Part shown: positions 38,350 to 46,927 of the stretch, one piece after another
How positions within the stretch are numbered: position 1 is the first letter of the stretch
Layout: each line of letters begins with the position of its first letter
Assembly: GCA_030919125.1 (NCBI GenBank)
Contig: CP121470.1
Span: 1,426,001-1,490,000, forward strand
Length of the DNA: 64,000 nt
Direction of reading: 5' to 3'
From: Methanoregula sp. SKADARSKE-2
GTDB taxonomy: Archaea > Halobacteriota > Methanomicrobia > Methanomicrobiales > Methanospirillaceae
Notes under the pieces: model-generated
Told to the model about the DNA's origin: nothing
The model's input: the letters and a program-made list of their open reading frames with translations, nothing else
The model's database searches: none
Position numbers and translations under genes: made by a program

Positions 38350-38740
38350 TACTGTGGAATTCGTTGGCTGAATACGACTACGATCGCCGGCACGATCCCT
38401 CTCATCGACCCTGACGGGGCAGTCATCTCTCCGGAAGGCGGGGTCGTGGGTAACCAGCATCGGCGCCCCCGGGCAACGGCCCAGCCATCGCGGCTGCGAC
38501 CATCGATAACCGATATCGGAACTACGACCGGACCGGTCCCCTGCTCGGGAGTTCGATCACAAAATCCGATGTAACCCCGAAGCCACCGGAGGTTACGGCG
38601 ATCACTCCACACGCACCTCCAAAGAACGCGAGGCTGACCCCTGGTACTTCCCTCCCCCCGGCTGCCGGACTTGTATGGCTTTTTGGCCTTGCCGTCCTCT
38701 CGATTGCAGTTCTTGGAAAAAAAGAGATGACGAACTCAGG
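38350..38740 (+). pseudogene. surface/exported protein remnant with C-terminal membrane anchor
   Basis: One plus-strand frame contains NTTTIAGTIPLIDPDGAVIS followed by PEGGVVG. Another, further on, encodes KPPEVTAITPHAPPKNARLT and then a C-terminal hydrophobic helix with a basic tail (AGLVWLFGLAVLSIAVLGKK). This is the usual end of archaeal surface proteins with a C-terminal anchor. The two pieces are out of frame, and no start is visible. The remainder of the 528-bp interval between the acyltransferase and the flavin reductase shows nothing else. Confidence 0.35.
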
Positions 38741-38869
38741 GGATCTCAATCCCTCCTCTTTTCGGGGCCTCCTCCATGGACTAAGAGGAAGCAGTTCTCC
38801 AAGGAAGACCTTCCCCCTGGGGGATAGGATTAACCGTATCGTTCGCGAACCGGATTCCGGAGTACAACC

Positions 38870-39430
38870 ATGGAGAAGATCACCGTCGGTGCAATGCCGT
38901 ATATGAGCGTTATGCCCACCCTGCTCGTGGGTTCAAACGTGGAAGGAAGACCGAATTACATGACCGCTGCATGGGCAACGGTGGCATGCATGGCCCCCCC
39001 GATGGTATGCGTTGCGATCAACCACGCCCGGCACACCCTCAAGGGGATCGTGGAGAACAGAACGTTCTCTCTCAATATCCCCGCAGCAAAAGATGTGATC
39101 GAGGCGGATCACTGCGGCCTTGTATCCGGAGCAAACGAGGACAAGTCAACCGTATACACAAGCTCGTACGGGAGGGTCGGGACTGCTCCCCTTGCAGAGG
39201 AGTGCCCGGTCAACATCGAGTGTACGGTCTTCACATCCGTTGACTGCGGGAGCCATGTGCTGGTCATCGGCGAAGTAAAAGAGATCCATGTCAACAAGGC
39301 CTGCGTGACGGACGGGAGACCGGATCTGAAAAAGATCGATCCGATCGTCTATGCACAGGAGACCTATTTCCATCTTGGCGGAGAAGCCGGAAAAGCGTTC
39401 TCGGCTGGCAGGCAGTACAGGAAAAAATAA
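38870..39430 (+). CDS. flavin reductase / flavoredoxin-like FMN-binding protein
   Basis: The 186-residue protein belongs to the flavin-reductase-like FMN-binding split-barrel family: N-terminal MPTLLVGSNVEGRPNYMTAA (FMN phosphate-binding region), PPMVCVAINHARHTLKGIVE, ENRTFSLNIPAAKDVIEADH, AEECPVNIECTVFTS and EVKEIHVNKACVTDGRPDL. Family members transfer electrons between flavins, ferredoxin or small redox proteins in the cytoplasm. The size (about 190 residues) matches methanogen homologues. A second, frameshifted copy lies at 33065. Confidence 0.9.
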   Translation: MEKITVGAMPYMSVMPTLLVGSNVEGRPNYMTAAWATVACMAPPMVCVAINHARHTLKGIVENRTFSLNIPAAKDVIEADHCGLVSGANEDKSTVYTSSYGRVGTAPLAEECPVNIECTVFTSVDCGSHVLVIGEVKEIHVNKACVTDGRPDLKKIDPIVYAQETYFHLGGEAGKAFSAGRQYRKK

Positions 39431-39549
39431 ATCCGGTTCCCGGAATCTCCCTATTCTTTCCCGTTTGAGGATCCTATCATCCTCATCCCGGTAGGGGGCC
39501 GGAGGAGTTGTTTCCTCTCTTCCCTTCTGTTTTTCAAAGGCTGCAATCG

Positions 39550-39678
39550 TTAAAATGAGAAGAGGGGTTCGTCTCTCATGAGGGAACAGATCCAAACCAG
39601 CACGATTATCACCATCAGGCCGTGCTCGATCGCCCGCAGGTAAAATCCAAGGTCTGCCACGCATGCATATCCATTCAT
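39550..39678 (-). CDS. small membrane protein (42 residues)
   Basis: An ATG at 39678 is preceded by a full AGGAGG Shine-Dalgarno motif with 8-nt spacing. The 42-codon frame contains one hydrophobic helix (GLMVIIVLVWICSL) and ends RDEPLFSF before a TAA. It converges with the flavin reductase gene and lies within the triplicated block. The strong ribosome site and single-helix layout argue for a real small protein; no family is recognised. Confidence 0.45.
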   Translation of the reverse strand: MNGYACVADLGFYLRAIEHGLMVIIVLVWICSLMRDEPLFSF

Positions 39679-40025
39679 GGTGCACGCCTCCTGGTGCCGG
39701 CATGGGTGGAGAAGAAGAACAGATCATCCTCTTTGTTCTGTACGTTCCAGGGTGCGGGGCTCGGGAAAAGAGTGGGGCCCCGCTGCAGAAACTGGTTTTT
39801 TCTCACCATTGTGGAAGTTGTGGGCATCTTTTTTCATCTCCCGGATAGTCCATTATCGATCGGTGAAGCACATATAATGCTCAAATACCGGAGGTGGTAT
39901 TCCTGCACCGATGAGGATGTTGATTGAACCCCGGGGTTAAATGGACTCTCGATGGGAGCATCATGGATGCACCGGACCCGGATGCAATGGGCAGGATTCT
40001 TCCACAAATTTTTCCGGGAAACCCT
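39679..40025. other. intergenic, nothing firm
   Basis: No supported gene. A TATA-like CATATAAT lies near 39870 on the plus strand, but the open frame downstream of it (from 39963) only mirrors the minus-strand genes below. Confidence 0.35.
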
Positions 40026-40220
40026 TCAGCGGAAGCCCCGCACGATCAGGACCAGATCGCCGTTCCCGGAGAGGGTGTAGCGTTTCAACAGTTCATAATC
40101 GTCGATTGCGCATTCGCTCCCGAAGACAGTCCTGATTTTATTCCGGATTCTGCCGATCCTCTCCGGATCGTATCCACGCTCCGCCGGAAATATATCTTGC
40201 CCGCGGTCTTTACACAGCAT
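40026..40220 (-). CDS. small hypothetical protein overlapping the zinc-ribbon gene
   Basis: The 64-residue frame starts at an ATG (40220) with GGAGGTGG just upstream, and overlaps the last codons of the zinc-ribbon gene (stop at 40210-40212). The sequence is protein-like (PERIGRIRNKIRTVFGSECA; DYELLKRYTLSGNGDLVLIV). I do not recognise the family. The overlap and ribosome site suggest translational coupling. Confidence 0.5.
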   Translation of the reverse strand: MLCKDRGQDIFPAERGYDPERIGRIRNKIRTVFGSECAIDDYELLKRYTLSGNGDLVLIVRGFR

Positions 40221-40377
40221 TCTCCACCTCCATTGCAACCCGGCACTGGCATCGCGGGCAGGAGAGCTTCACCGTTCTTCTGGACCGGACGAGGCTTGCG
40301 AGACGGGATCCCATGTACGTCCATTCGTGGCTGCACCGGTGACAGGTGACCCGGCAGCTGGTATAGAGTGATTCCAT
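40210..40377 (-). CDS. small zinc-ribbon protein
   Basis: The 55-residue protein has two CxxC knuckles (VTCHRCSHEWTYMG and LSCPRCQCRVAME) separated by a basic segment, which is the layout of archaeal zinc-ribbon DNA- or RNA-binding proteins. The start at 40377 is the last ATG before the first knuckle. A TATA-like TGTATAATTC lies on the minus strand about 110 bp upstream. It forms a two-gene unit with the overlapping ORF at 40026. Confidence 0.6.
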   Translation of the reverse strand: MESLYTSCRVTCHRCSHEWTYMGSRLASLVRSRRTVKLSCPRCQCRVAMEVENAV

Positions 40378-40874
40378 ACCAGAAGAAGGGATCTGTGGAG
40401 TTATGAACACCCTGCAAGCGGGGTGTGAAACTGCGGCTGCCGGAAGATCCGCAACCAACGCTATTCCAAAGAGTAAGAGATATGGGTGAATTATACATTC
40501 CAATGTTCCGTGAACCTGATGAAAACAAAAAAAAATTTCCCTTATTTGCGGGCTCCTCTCTCCTGTAAACCTCTTGGTTCCTCTGGCACAGGGGTAAGCC
40601 ACCTGGAGTGCAGAGGTATAGCCCGGTTGATCGTGAGGGTGTCGCTGTCTCATCCTATGAATCGGTTATTGTATGGGTGTCTGCGAGCTCTCCATTGTCA
40701 GCGGGAACAGAACGGTGATCCTGTCAGGATACGCCGGTTCGGCTATCGAGATCACCCGTGACGGGAAGTACATCCAGGGATCCCAGGTACGGTGTTCAGT
40801 AATGCAGGAACGTCGCTCTGGGCATGGCTCTCTTCGGCCCCTAAAAAGATCTCTTCCTCTCTCCTGAAGGAACC
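40378..40874. other. gap left of the PiT fragment
   Basis: No gene was supported. A plus-strand stretch at about 40673-40800 (LSIVSGNRTVILSGYAGSAI) is open but of unknown origin, and could be a remnant. Confidence 0.3.
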
Positions 40875-41090
40875 ATGGTTGCGGTCACCCGTGGGGGGAT
40901 CCCGGTCTCCTCAACCCATGCAATAAACGGGGCTATTGTCGGCGTGGGTGCAACCCGGGGCAAGAACGCCGTTCACTGGCAGGTCGTCCGTGAGATGCTG
41001 ACCGCCTGGATCATCACCATCCCCCTGGCGTTTGCCTGTGCCTTCACCGGGTACATCGTTGTCGCCCATCTCATCCCCCTATTCGGATAA
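40875..41090 (+). pseudogene. PiT phosphate transporter, C-terminal fragment
   Basis: The 71 codons match the last part of a PiT-family phosphate permease (GIPVSSTHAINGAIVGVGAT, then a final membrane helix), closely paralleling GIPVSTTHVICTSIMGVGST in the full gene at 41862. The N-terminal 270 residues are missing. It is probably the remnant of a second transporter in this phosphate cluster. Confidence 0.78.
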
Positions 41091-41156
41091 GATGGCTGGG
41101 CGGGATATGCGACCGGAAACCGGGATCCGATAAGAGCAGGGCACACCAAAATTTCG

Positions 41157-41167
41157 CTATATTTTTT
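41157..41167 (+). promoter_or_regulatory. TATA box of the DUF47-PiT operon
   Basis: CTATATTTTTT lies about 35-45 nt before the ATG at 41201. Confidence 0.4.
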
Positions 41168-41200
41168 AGGTGTGCCCGCCGAATACCATGAAGAGTTGTT

Positions 41201-41830
41201 ATGGGTCTTCGTGAATTGCTGATACCGCAGGATAAAGCATTTTTTGATCTTTTCGAAAAACAGGCCGGGATTGTGAAGGAAGCGGCGTGGAAGTTGGTTG
41301 CCCTTACGGAAGACTTCACCAACGTAAAGGAGAAGCGGCACGCGATCGAACTGCTCGAACATGAGGGCGACACGATCACCCACGCCATCTACGACCAGCT
41401 GAACAGGACCTTCATCACCCCGCTCGATCCCGAGGAGATCTCCCGGCTCGCATCCTCGATGGATGATGTCCTCGACTATATCGATGGCGCAACCGAGAAG
41501 ATGTACTACTATGGTATCGATTCCACCGACTCGCACATGATCGAACTCGCGAAACTGATCCATATGTCATGCGCAGAGATCGAAGCAGCAGTCAAGGGGA
41601 TCCGGTCGATCAAGGACCCACGCTATATCGAGGAGCGCTGCATCGAGGTGAACCGGCTTGAGAACATCGCCGACGACGTCCTCGCCCATGCGGTGACCGA
41701 CCTCTTCAAGACAAACGATGCCATTGCCATCATCAAGCTCAAGGACATCTACGAGCACCTGGAAACCGCAACCGATTACTGCGAGGACGTGGCAAATGTC
41801 CTCTCCGATATCGCGATCAGGCACTCATGA
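41201..41830 (+). CDS. DUF47 (PhoU-like) phosphate transport regulator
   Basis: The 209-residue all-helical protein belongs to the DUF47/PhoU-like family that accompanies PiT permeases. Characteristic blocks are FFDLFEKQAGIVKEAAWKLV, ELLEHEGDTITHAIYDQLNR (conserved E.E.D metal-binding residues), SSMDDVLDYIDGATEKMYYY and LKDIYEHLETATDYCEDVAN. It probably gates or regulates the permease encoded 31 bp downstream in the same operon. Confidence 0.9.
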   Translation: MGLRELLIPQDKAFFDLFEKQAGIVKEAAWKLVALTEDFTNVKEKRHAIELLEHEGDTITHAIYDQLNRTFITPLDPEEISRLASSMDDVLDYIDGATEKMYYYGIDSTDSHMIELAKLIHMSCAEIEAAVKGIRSIKDPRYIEERCIEVNRLENIADDVLAHAVTDLFKTNDAIAIIKLKDIYEHLETATDYCEDVANVLSDIAIRHS

Positions 41831-41861
41831 ACCAGCGGGATAGTACTCGGGAGGGAGGGGC

Positions 41862-42893
41862 ATGATCGAAGCGCCCCTGACGCTCATATTTGCCATCATC
41901 GGGATTGCACTCGTCTTTGATTTTACCAACGGGTTCCACGACTCAGCCAACTCCATCTCAACAGTCGTTTCCACGAAAGTTCTCTCTCCAAGAAATGCCG
42001 TTATCTTCGCCGCATTTTTTAATTTTATCGCGGCGTTCAGCTTCGGCGTAGCGGTCGCGAGCACGGTCAGCAAGATCATCCATCTCGATGTTGTTCCCAC
42101 AGTGGTCGTCCCGTATATCATCCTAGGGGCCCTGATCGGGGCGATATCGTGGAACCTCATCACCTGGTTCTTCGGCCTTCCGACATCCTCGTCCCACGCA
42201 CTTATAGGCGGCCTGACCGGGGCCGGTATTTCGGCAGCAGGTCTTATTGCCATAAAGTGGGAGACCGTCCAACTCGTCGCGGCGTTCATGATCCTCTCCC
42301 CGCTCATCGGTCTTGCCTGTGGTTTCCTCTTCATGGCAGCGGTTCTCTGGCTGACACGAGCGGTAAACAAGCCCACCGCGGAGGAGAGTTTCAAGAGCCT
42401 GCAGTTGGTCTCGGCGGCGGCAAACTGTTTCAGTCACGGGACAAACGATGCACAGAAGACGATAGGGATCATTATTCCCCTTCTCTTCTCGATAGGGTAT
42501 TTCAGCGAGGCAGCAGATCCCAACAACCTTCCCATCCCGTTCTGGGTCATCATGCTTGCATATATCGCCATTGCACTCGGGACTCTCGCCGGGGGGTGGC
42601 GTATCGTCAAGACCATGGGATACAAGATCACCAAGCTTCGCCCGGTCCACGGCTTTGCCGCCAACACAGCGAGTGCAGCGACCATAATAGGTGCATCGGT
42701 GGTGGGAATTCCCGTGAGCACCACCCACGTTATCTGCACATCGATCATGGGCGTCGGCTCAACCATGGGGATCAGCACGGTGAAGTGGGGTGTCGCCCGC
42801 ACGATCATGTGGGCGTGGATCCTGACGATCCCCATAAGTGCATTTATCAGCTTCATCGCCTTCATGGGAATTCGGGTAGTAATCGGGTACTAG
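41862..42893 (+). CDS. PiT-family inorganic phosphate transporter
   Basis: The 343-residue permease imports phosphate with a cation. Both copies of the PiT signature are present: DFTNGFHDSANSISTVVSTK near the N-terminus and ANCFSHGTNDAQKTIGIIIP in the middle, with matching membrane helix repeats and TSSSHALIGGLTGAG / VSTTHVICTSIMGVGS. A GGGAGGGGC ribosome site precedes the ATG. It is co-transcribed with the DUF47 gene. Confidence 0.94.
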   Translation: MIEAPLTLIFAIIGIALVFDFTNGFHDSANSISTVVSTKVLSPRNAVIFAAFFNFIAAFSFGVAVASTVSKIIHLDVVPTVVVPYIILGALIGAISWNLITWFFGLPTSSSHALIGGLTGAGISAAGLIAIKWETVQLVAAFMILSPLIGLACGFLFMAAVLWLTRAVNKPTAEESFKSLQLVSAAANCFSHGTNDAQKTIGIIIPLLFSIGYFSEAADPNNLPIPFWVIMLAYIAIALGTLAGGWRIVKTMGYKITKLRPVHGFAANTASAATIIGASVVGIPVSTTHVICTSIMGVGSTMGISTVKWGVARTIMWAWILTIPISAFISFIAFMGIRVVIGY

Positions 42894-42974
42894 AGAAACT
42901 CCGGATTCTCTTTTCTTTTGGAAAAGAGGCATCCGGCCAAAAAAAGAGCCTCCGGATCTCCTTGGGGGGTATTA

Positions 42975-43898
42975 TTACCGCATCAGCGGAGCTGGTAGAT
43001 GCGCTTCACGACCTATGCTGGGCTCTGCCCGATCCCCCGTGCGGGTCGTCTCCCGTTTCTCCTTCGAAGTCCCGAGGAATTCGAGGAGTGCCTGATTCAG
43101 TTCCTCCGCATGCGTCCAGTGGAGGCCGTGAGGGGCGCCTTTTACGGTGACCAGCCGGGAACCCCGGACGAGCTCGTTGGTTTTCTTCCCGGTGATCCCT
43201 ATCGGGCAGGTCCGGTCGGCATCGCCGTGAACCACGAGTGTGGGGATATCGATCCTGGCAAGATCCTGCCGGAAATCGGTCAGCCATGACGAGACGCAGT
43301 CGTAGGTTCCCTTCGAAGACGCCCTCACTGCGACATTCCAGCTGAGCCGGACTGCCTCATCGCTGATACGGTTGCCTCTGAACGTGTCGAGATTGTAGAA
43401 GTTCTTGAAAAACTGCGTCAGAAATGCGGGCCGGTCTGCGGTGATTTCCCTCTGGATACCCTCGAATACAACGCTGTCCACCCTATCCGGATTTTCCGGT
43501 GCTCTGAGGAGGTATGGTGTTACGGCCGAGACAAAAACAGCCTTTGCAATACGACTGGTCCCATGCGAGCCTATATAGCGTGCAACCTCACCCCCTCCCA
43601 TGGAGAAACCCACAAGAACGATCTCCCTGAGACCAAGCCGGGTAATCAGAAGGTGCAGATCTTCAGTGAATGTCGTATAATTGTAGCCGGTCGTGGGCTG
43701 TGATGAATTGCCAAACCCCCGCCTGTCATACGCGATGACCCGATATCCTGCATCGAGGAGGACCGGGGTCTGCTTCTCCCACGATGCGCTGTTCAGCGGA
43801 AAACCATGGATCAGCACTACCGGCTGGCCGGAGCCGTGATCCTCGTAGTAGAGATCGATATCTCCGTAGTTCTCTTTCCCAACAGTAACAAATGGCAT
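42975..43898 (-). CDS. alpha/beta hydrolase (chloroperoxidase-like)
   Basis: The 307-residue protein has the alpha/beta-hydrolase fold: oxyanion HGFPLNSASWEKQTPVL, nucleophile elbow VLVGFSMGGGEVARYIG (Ser), acid PTLVVHGDADRTCPI (Asp) and GAPHGLHWTHAEELNQAL (His). It resembles cofactor-free haloperoxidase/esterase enzymes; the substrate is unknown. After LLEFLGTS the protein carries about 30 extra residues rich in Arg and Glu that are unusual for the family and could be read-through after loss of the original stop. Confidence 0.85.
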   Translation of the reverse strand: MPFVTVGKENYGDIDLYYEDHGSGQPVVLIHGFPLNSASWEKQTPVLLDAGYRVIAYDRRGFGNSSQPTTGYNYTTFTEDLHLLITRLGLREIVLVGFSMGGGEVARYIGSHGTSRIAKAVFVSAVTPYLLRAPENPDRVDSVVFEGIQREITADRPAFLTQFFKNFYNLDTFRGNRISDEAVRLSWNVAVRASSKGTYDCVSSWLTDFRQDLARIDIPTLVVHGDADRTCPIGITGKKTNELVRGSRLVTVKGAPHGLHWTHAEELNQALLEFLGTSKEKRETTRTGDRAEPSIGREAHLPAPLMR

Positions 43899-44177
43899 TT
43901 TATCACCTGACTTGGAGTTGATGGTCGTTCATTCTGCAGCCAATTTTATTAATAATTTCGGATGAACGAAGGCGAGGGTAAAGTTTGCAGAAGAGCGGCA
44001 TGCTGGTCCTCGGGAGGAGAGGGCGATCGGTATTTGAGCGGTTGAAGGAAAAACTGGTTAAAATCTGATACCGTCGATGATCCTCCCCCGGGCGCCACCG
44101 TTCCATTGGGATCCCCCGGTTGACCTTCCCCATCCCAACCTGCAGAGAGTTTATCAGACGTTTAAAAAAAACAAAAA

Positions 44178-44837
44178 TCAATTCATTACCGGCTTCACGA
44201 CCGTCCGGTAACACCGGCAGTCTGCGGTTATCGGACAGATCCCACACCGGGGCTTCTTTGCGTCGCAGATCGTCCGGCCATGGGCGATAAGAACGTCGGT
44301 CAGCTCTCCCCAGTCCCTCTCCGGGAAGAGTGCCATTAAGTCCTTCTCGATCACGCTTACGTTATCGGTGTCGGAGAACCCAATCCGCTGGGCCAGTCGC
44401 CGGACGTGGGTATCGACCGCGATCCCGAGATTCTGCCCGTGGGCATGATACATCACGATATTTGCGGTCTTCCTTCCGACGCCGGGGATGGTGAGCAGAC
44501 CTTCCATCGTGTCGGGTACTGCGCCGCCATATTCGGTTGCAATCATCCTGGCAGCATCGATGATGTGGCGGGCCTTCGCATGATAGTACCCGAGGCTGTG
44601 AATAATCTCCTCGACTGCGGTGATCTCGGCAGCACCGAGCGAGGTGGCATCCGGATAGCGCGAGAAGAGAGGTCCCCGAACCTTCAGGACCGCCCGGTCG
44701 GTTGTCTGGGCCGAGAGGATAGTGAGAATAACGGTCTCGAAGGGGGTCCCGCAGGCGAGTTTTACCGGAGAATCGCGGGAATCGGGATACTCTTTGGACA
44801 GAAGAGCATAGATCCTTACTGCGTCCCTTCTCTGCAT
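44178..44837 (-). CDS. nth: endonuclease III (DNA glycosylase/AP lyase)
   Basis: The protein (about 219 residues from the ATG at 44837) excises oxidised pyrimidines and nicks the AP site. It has the helix-hairpin-helix LLTIPGVGRKTANIVMYHAH with the catalytic Lys, the catalytic Asp in LGIAVDTHVRRLAQRIG, and a C-terminal [4Fe-4S] motif C-x6-C-x2-C-x5-C (ICDAKKPRCGICPITADC). The start lies two nucleotides after the 3' end of tRNA-Pro, so the longer in-frame start at 44921, which would run through the tRNA, is rejected. Confidence 0.93.
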   Translation of the reverse strand: MQRRDAVRIYALLSKEYPDSRDSPVKLACGTPFETVILTILSAQTTDRAVLKVRGPLFSRYPDATSLGAAEITAVEEIIHSLGYYHAKARHIIDAARMIATEYGGAVPDTMEGLLTIPGVGRKTANIVMYHAHGQNLGIAVDTHVRRLAQRIGFSDTDNVSVIEKDLMALFPERDWGELTDVLIAHGRTICDAKKPRCGICPITADCRCYRTVVKPVMN

Positions 44838-44839
44838 GA

Positions 44840-44914
44840 TGGGGTAGGGCGGATTCGAACCGCCGTCAAAGCGTCCCAAACGCTCTAGGATGGACCAGGC
44901 TACCCTACTACCCC
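44840..44914 (-). tRNA. tRNA-Pro (TGG)
   Basis: The minus strand folds into a cloverleaf. Acceptor GGGGTAG pairs with CTACCCC, the discriminator is A, the anticodon arm AGCGTTTGGGACGCT has anticodon TGG, and the T arm contains GGTTCGAATCC. No CCA is encoded. The gene directly precedes nth. Confidence 0.93.
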
Positions 44915-44983
44915 GCGCCATTATAGTTGCGCCGGGATGCTAAAAATAGGTAGTGGTTCATCCAGGCCGGTCCGGGGGTTGGA

Positions 44984-45688
44984 TCAGAGTGGCAGGGGAT
45001 TTTCCATCGATTCGCTGACAACGGTTCCATGGTAAACCCCGGTGAGGATTGCCCGTGAGATGTTCTTTGAATCCCGGCCATCCAGAACGACAAGCGGGAT
45101 ATGACTCCGCTCAACAACCCGTGCAGCGACAATATCGAGGACATTATTCGAACCGGCGACAAGAGCGGTGCCGCCCACGATCCCCAGAAGCTCCTTCGGG
45201 GTCATTGCAGTGAAATGTTTCGCGTTCTTGTTCTTCTTCGGGTCTTCGCTGTAGATCCCGTCTACCGAGGTCACGTTGATGAATACCGATGCCCCGACTC
45301 GCTCGGCAAGGACCGCTGCGACGGCGTCTGTTGTCTGGCCGGGGGTGATCCCGCCCATCACCACAATTTTGCCCGTTTCTGCAAACTTCTTTGCCTCCGA
45401 ATGGGTCTCCGCAACTTTCGGGTAGGCGTCATCGCCGAGCGCAGCGATGAGGAGGGTCGCGTTCAGCCGGGTGAGGAGGATGCCGATCTCATCCGATGTA
45501 CCTTCATCGATCCCGATATCCCGGACCACCGTAATATAGCGTCGTGCCATATCGCCGCCGCCCACAACAACGAACAACCGGTGGTTCCGGGCGATCGCCC
45601 GGAGGGCGGGAACATACGCCTTGATGGTATTGCTCTCCGGGGACTGGATCAGGATCGAGCCGCCGAGGGAGATAACAATTTTCTTCAT
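44984..45688 (-). CDS. pyrH: uridylate kinase (UMP kinase), archaeal type
   Basis: The 234-residue amino-acid-kinase-fold enzyme phosphorylates UMP. It has the N-terminal MKKIVISLGGSILI, the FVVVGGGDMARRYI block, TLLIAALGDDAYPKVAET, a GGITPGQTTDAVAAVLAE substrate region and INVTSVDGIYSEDPKKNKNA, all typical of archaeal PyrH. It lies beyond the tRNA-Pro gene on the same strand. Confidence 0.93.
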   Translation of the reverse strand: MKKIVISLGGSILIQSPESNTIKAYVPALRAIARNHRLFVVVGGGDMARRYITVVRDIGIDEGTSDEIGILLTRLNATLLIAALGDDAYPKVAETHSEAKKFAETGKIVVMGGITPGQTTDAVAAVLAERVGASVFINVTSVDGIYSEDPKKNKNAKHFTAMTPKELLGIVGGTALVAGSNNVLDIVAARVVERSHIPLVVLDGRDSKNISRAILTGVYHGTVVSESMENPLPL

Positions 45689-45915
45689 TGCACTAGTTTT
45701 TGTACCGGATGCTCATATAGAGTTGTTGAATGTTATTCGGTCCCTCATCCAAGGGCGACCAGATCTTTGCAGTCGCCGGTGGCGATATCGGCCAGATCTC
45801 TCTCTGCAGGAAGTGCGGGTACCGGGGATCGTTTGTTCCTGAGACCGATGATCGGGGGGCCGGCACGGACGGGGAAAAATCAAAATACGGGTCTTCTCCA
45901 TAATGGTTCCCTGCC

Positions 45916-46926
45916 ATGCACGAAGCCCGCCAGTACACGAAACTTGAAAACAATATCGTGAAGTGCTCGCTCTGCAACCACCGGTGCAGGATCCAGCCCG
46001 GGACGCACGGGATCTGCGGGGTCCGGTGGAACGAGAACGGTATCCTCCACGCGGCCACGTACGGGAAGATCAGCGCTGAGGCGATCGACCCGATCGAGAA
46101 GAAACCGCTCTTCCATTACCTTCCCGGAACGCTCTCGTACTCGCTCGGGAGCATCGGCTGTAACTTCCACTGCGAGCACTGCCAGAACTGGCATATCTCG
46201 CGTGCAGCATATGAGGAGGCGGGATCCTCCCTCCGATCGCTCCCTCCCGAAGAGGGAGTGGCCCGGGCGATCGATAACCGGTGCGCCAGCATCTCGTGGA
46301 CCTACAACGAGCCTGTGATCTGGCACGAGTACCCGCTCGACATGGGAACTATTGGACGGGCAGAGGGGCTCGGGACGGTGTACGTTACCAACGGGTACAT
46401 CACCGAAGAGGCGCTCCGCGAACTCTCGCCTATGCTCCAAGCGTACCGGGTGGACATCAAGGCCTTCGGGGATGAGTTCTATAAAAAGATCTGCGGGGCC
46501 CGGCTCCAGCCGGTCCTCGACTCCACGATCGTTGCAAAAGAACTTGGGATGCATATCGAGACGGTGACGCTGGCCATCCCGGGGCATAACGACAGCCCCG
46601 AAGAGTTGGGACGGCTCATCCGCTGGGTGGTGGAGAACCTCGGCCCCGATACCCCCATGCACTTCTCCGCCTTCCACCCCGACTACCGGATGACCGACCG
46701 GGGCGCGACGCCGTTCGGGACACTGGAGAAGATCTACGAGCTTGCAAAACGACTGGGTCTCCGGTACCCGTATCTCGGGAATGTCCGGTCCTCCCGGTAC
46801 GAGAACACGTACTGCCCGTCCTGCGGGGCGACCCTCATCGAGCGACAGGGCTTTGCCACCCGGATCCTGTTGCTTGACGGGATGCAGTGCAGGAAATGCG
46901 GCGAGAAGATTGCGATTGTCCGGTAA
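45916..46926 (+). CDS. amrS: AmmeMemoRadiSam system radical SAM enzyme
   Basis: The 336-residue protein has the radical SAM cluster motif CNFHCEHC (Cys 82, 86, 89). It also has an N-terminal CSLCNHRCRI knuckle and a C-terminal zinc ribbon (YCPSCGATL ... CRKCGEK). This is the AmrS architecture, found with AMMECR1 and MEMO1 proteins, whose joint reaction is not established. The Mut7-C RNase gene begins immediately after its stop. Confidence 0.93.
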   Translation: MHEARQYTKLENNIVKCSLCNHRCRIQPGTHGICGVRWNENGILHAATYGKISAEAIDPIEKKPLFHYLPGTLSYSLGSIGCNFHCEHCQNWHISRAAYEEAGSSLRSLPPEEGVARAIDNRCASISWTYNEPVIWHEYPLDMGTIGRAEGLGTVYVTNGYITEEALRELSPMLQAYRVDIKAFGDEFYKKICGARLQPVLDSTIVAKELGMHIETVTLAIPGHNDSPEELGRLIRWVVENLGPDTPMHFSAFHPDYRMTDRGATPFGTLEKIYELAKRLGLRYPYLGNVRSSRYENTYCPSCGATLIERQGFATRILLLDGMQCRKCGEKIAIVR

Positions 46927-46927
46927 T

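Larger units (their letters stand above)
37187..39715 (+). repeat. repeat block, copy 3 (intact reference copy)
   Basis: This is the only copy in which the acyltransferase and flavin reductase genes are open. It serves as the reference for copy 1 (31360-33950, direct) and copy 2 (33985-36150, inverted). Confidence 0.75.

Noticed and set aside
39963..40349. Plus-strand frame after a TATA-like element (MDAPDPDAMGRILPQ...)
   Set aside because: It is antisense to the zinc-ribbon pair, which has clear CxxC motifs and a coupled overlap.
44837..44921. Upstream in-frame start for nth
   Set aside because: It would translate through the tRNA-Pro gene.
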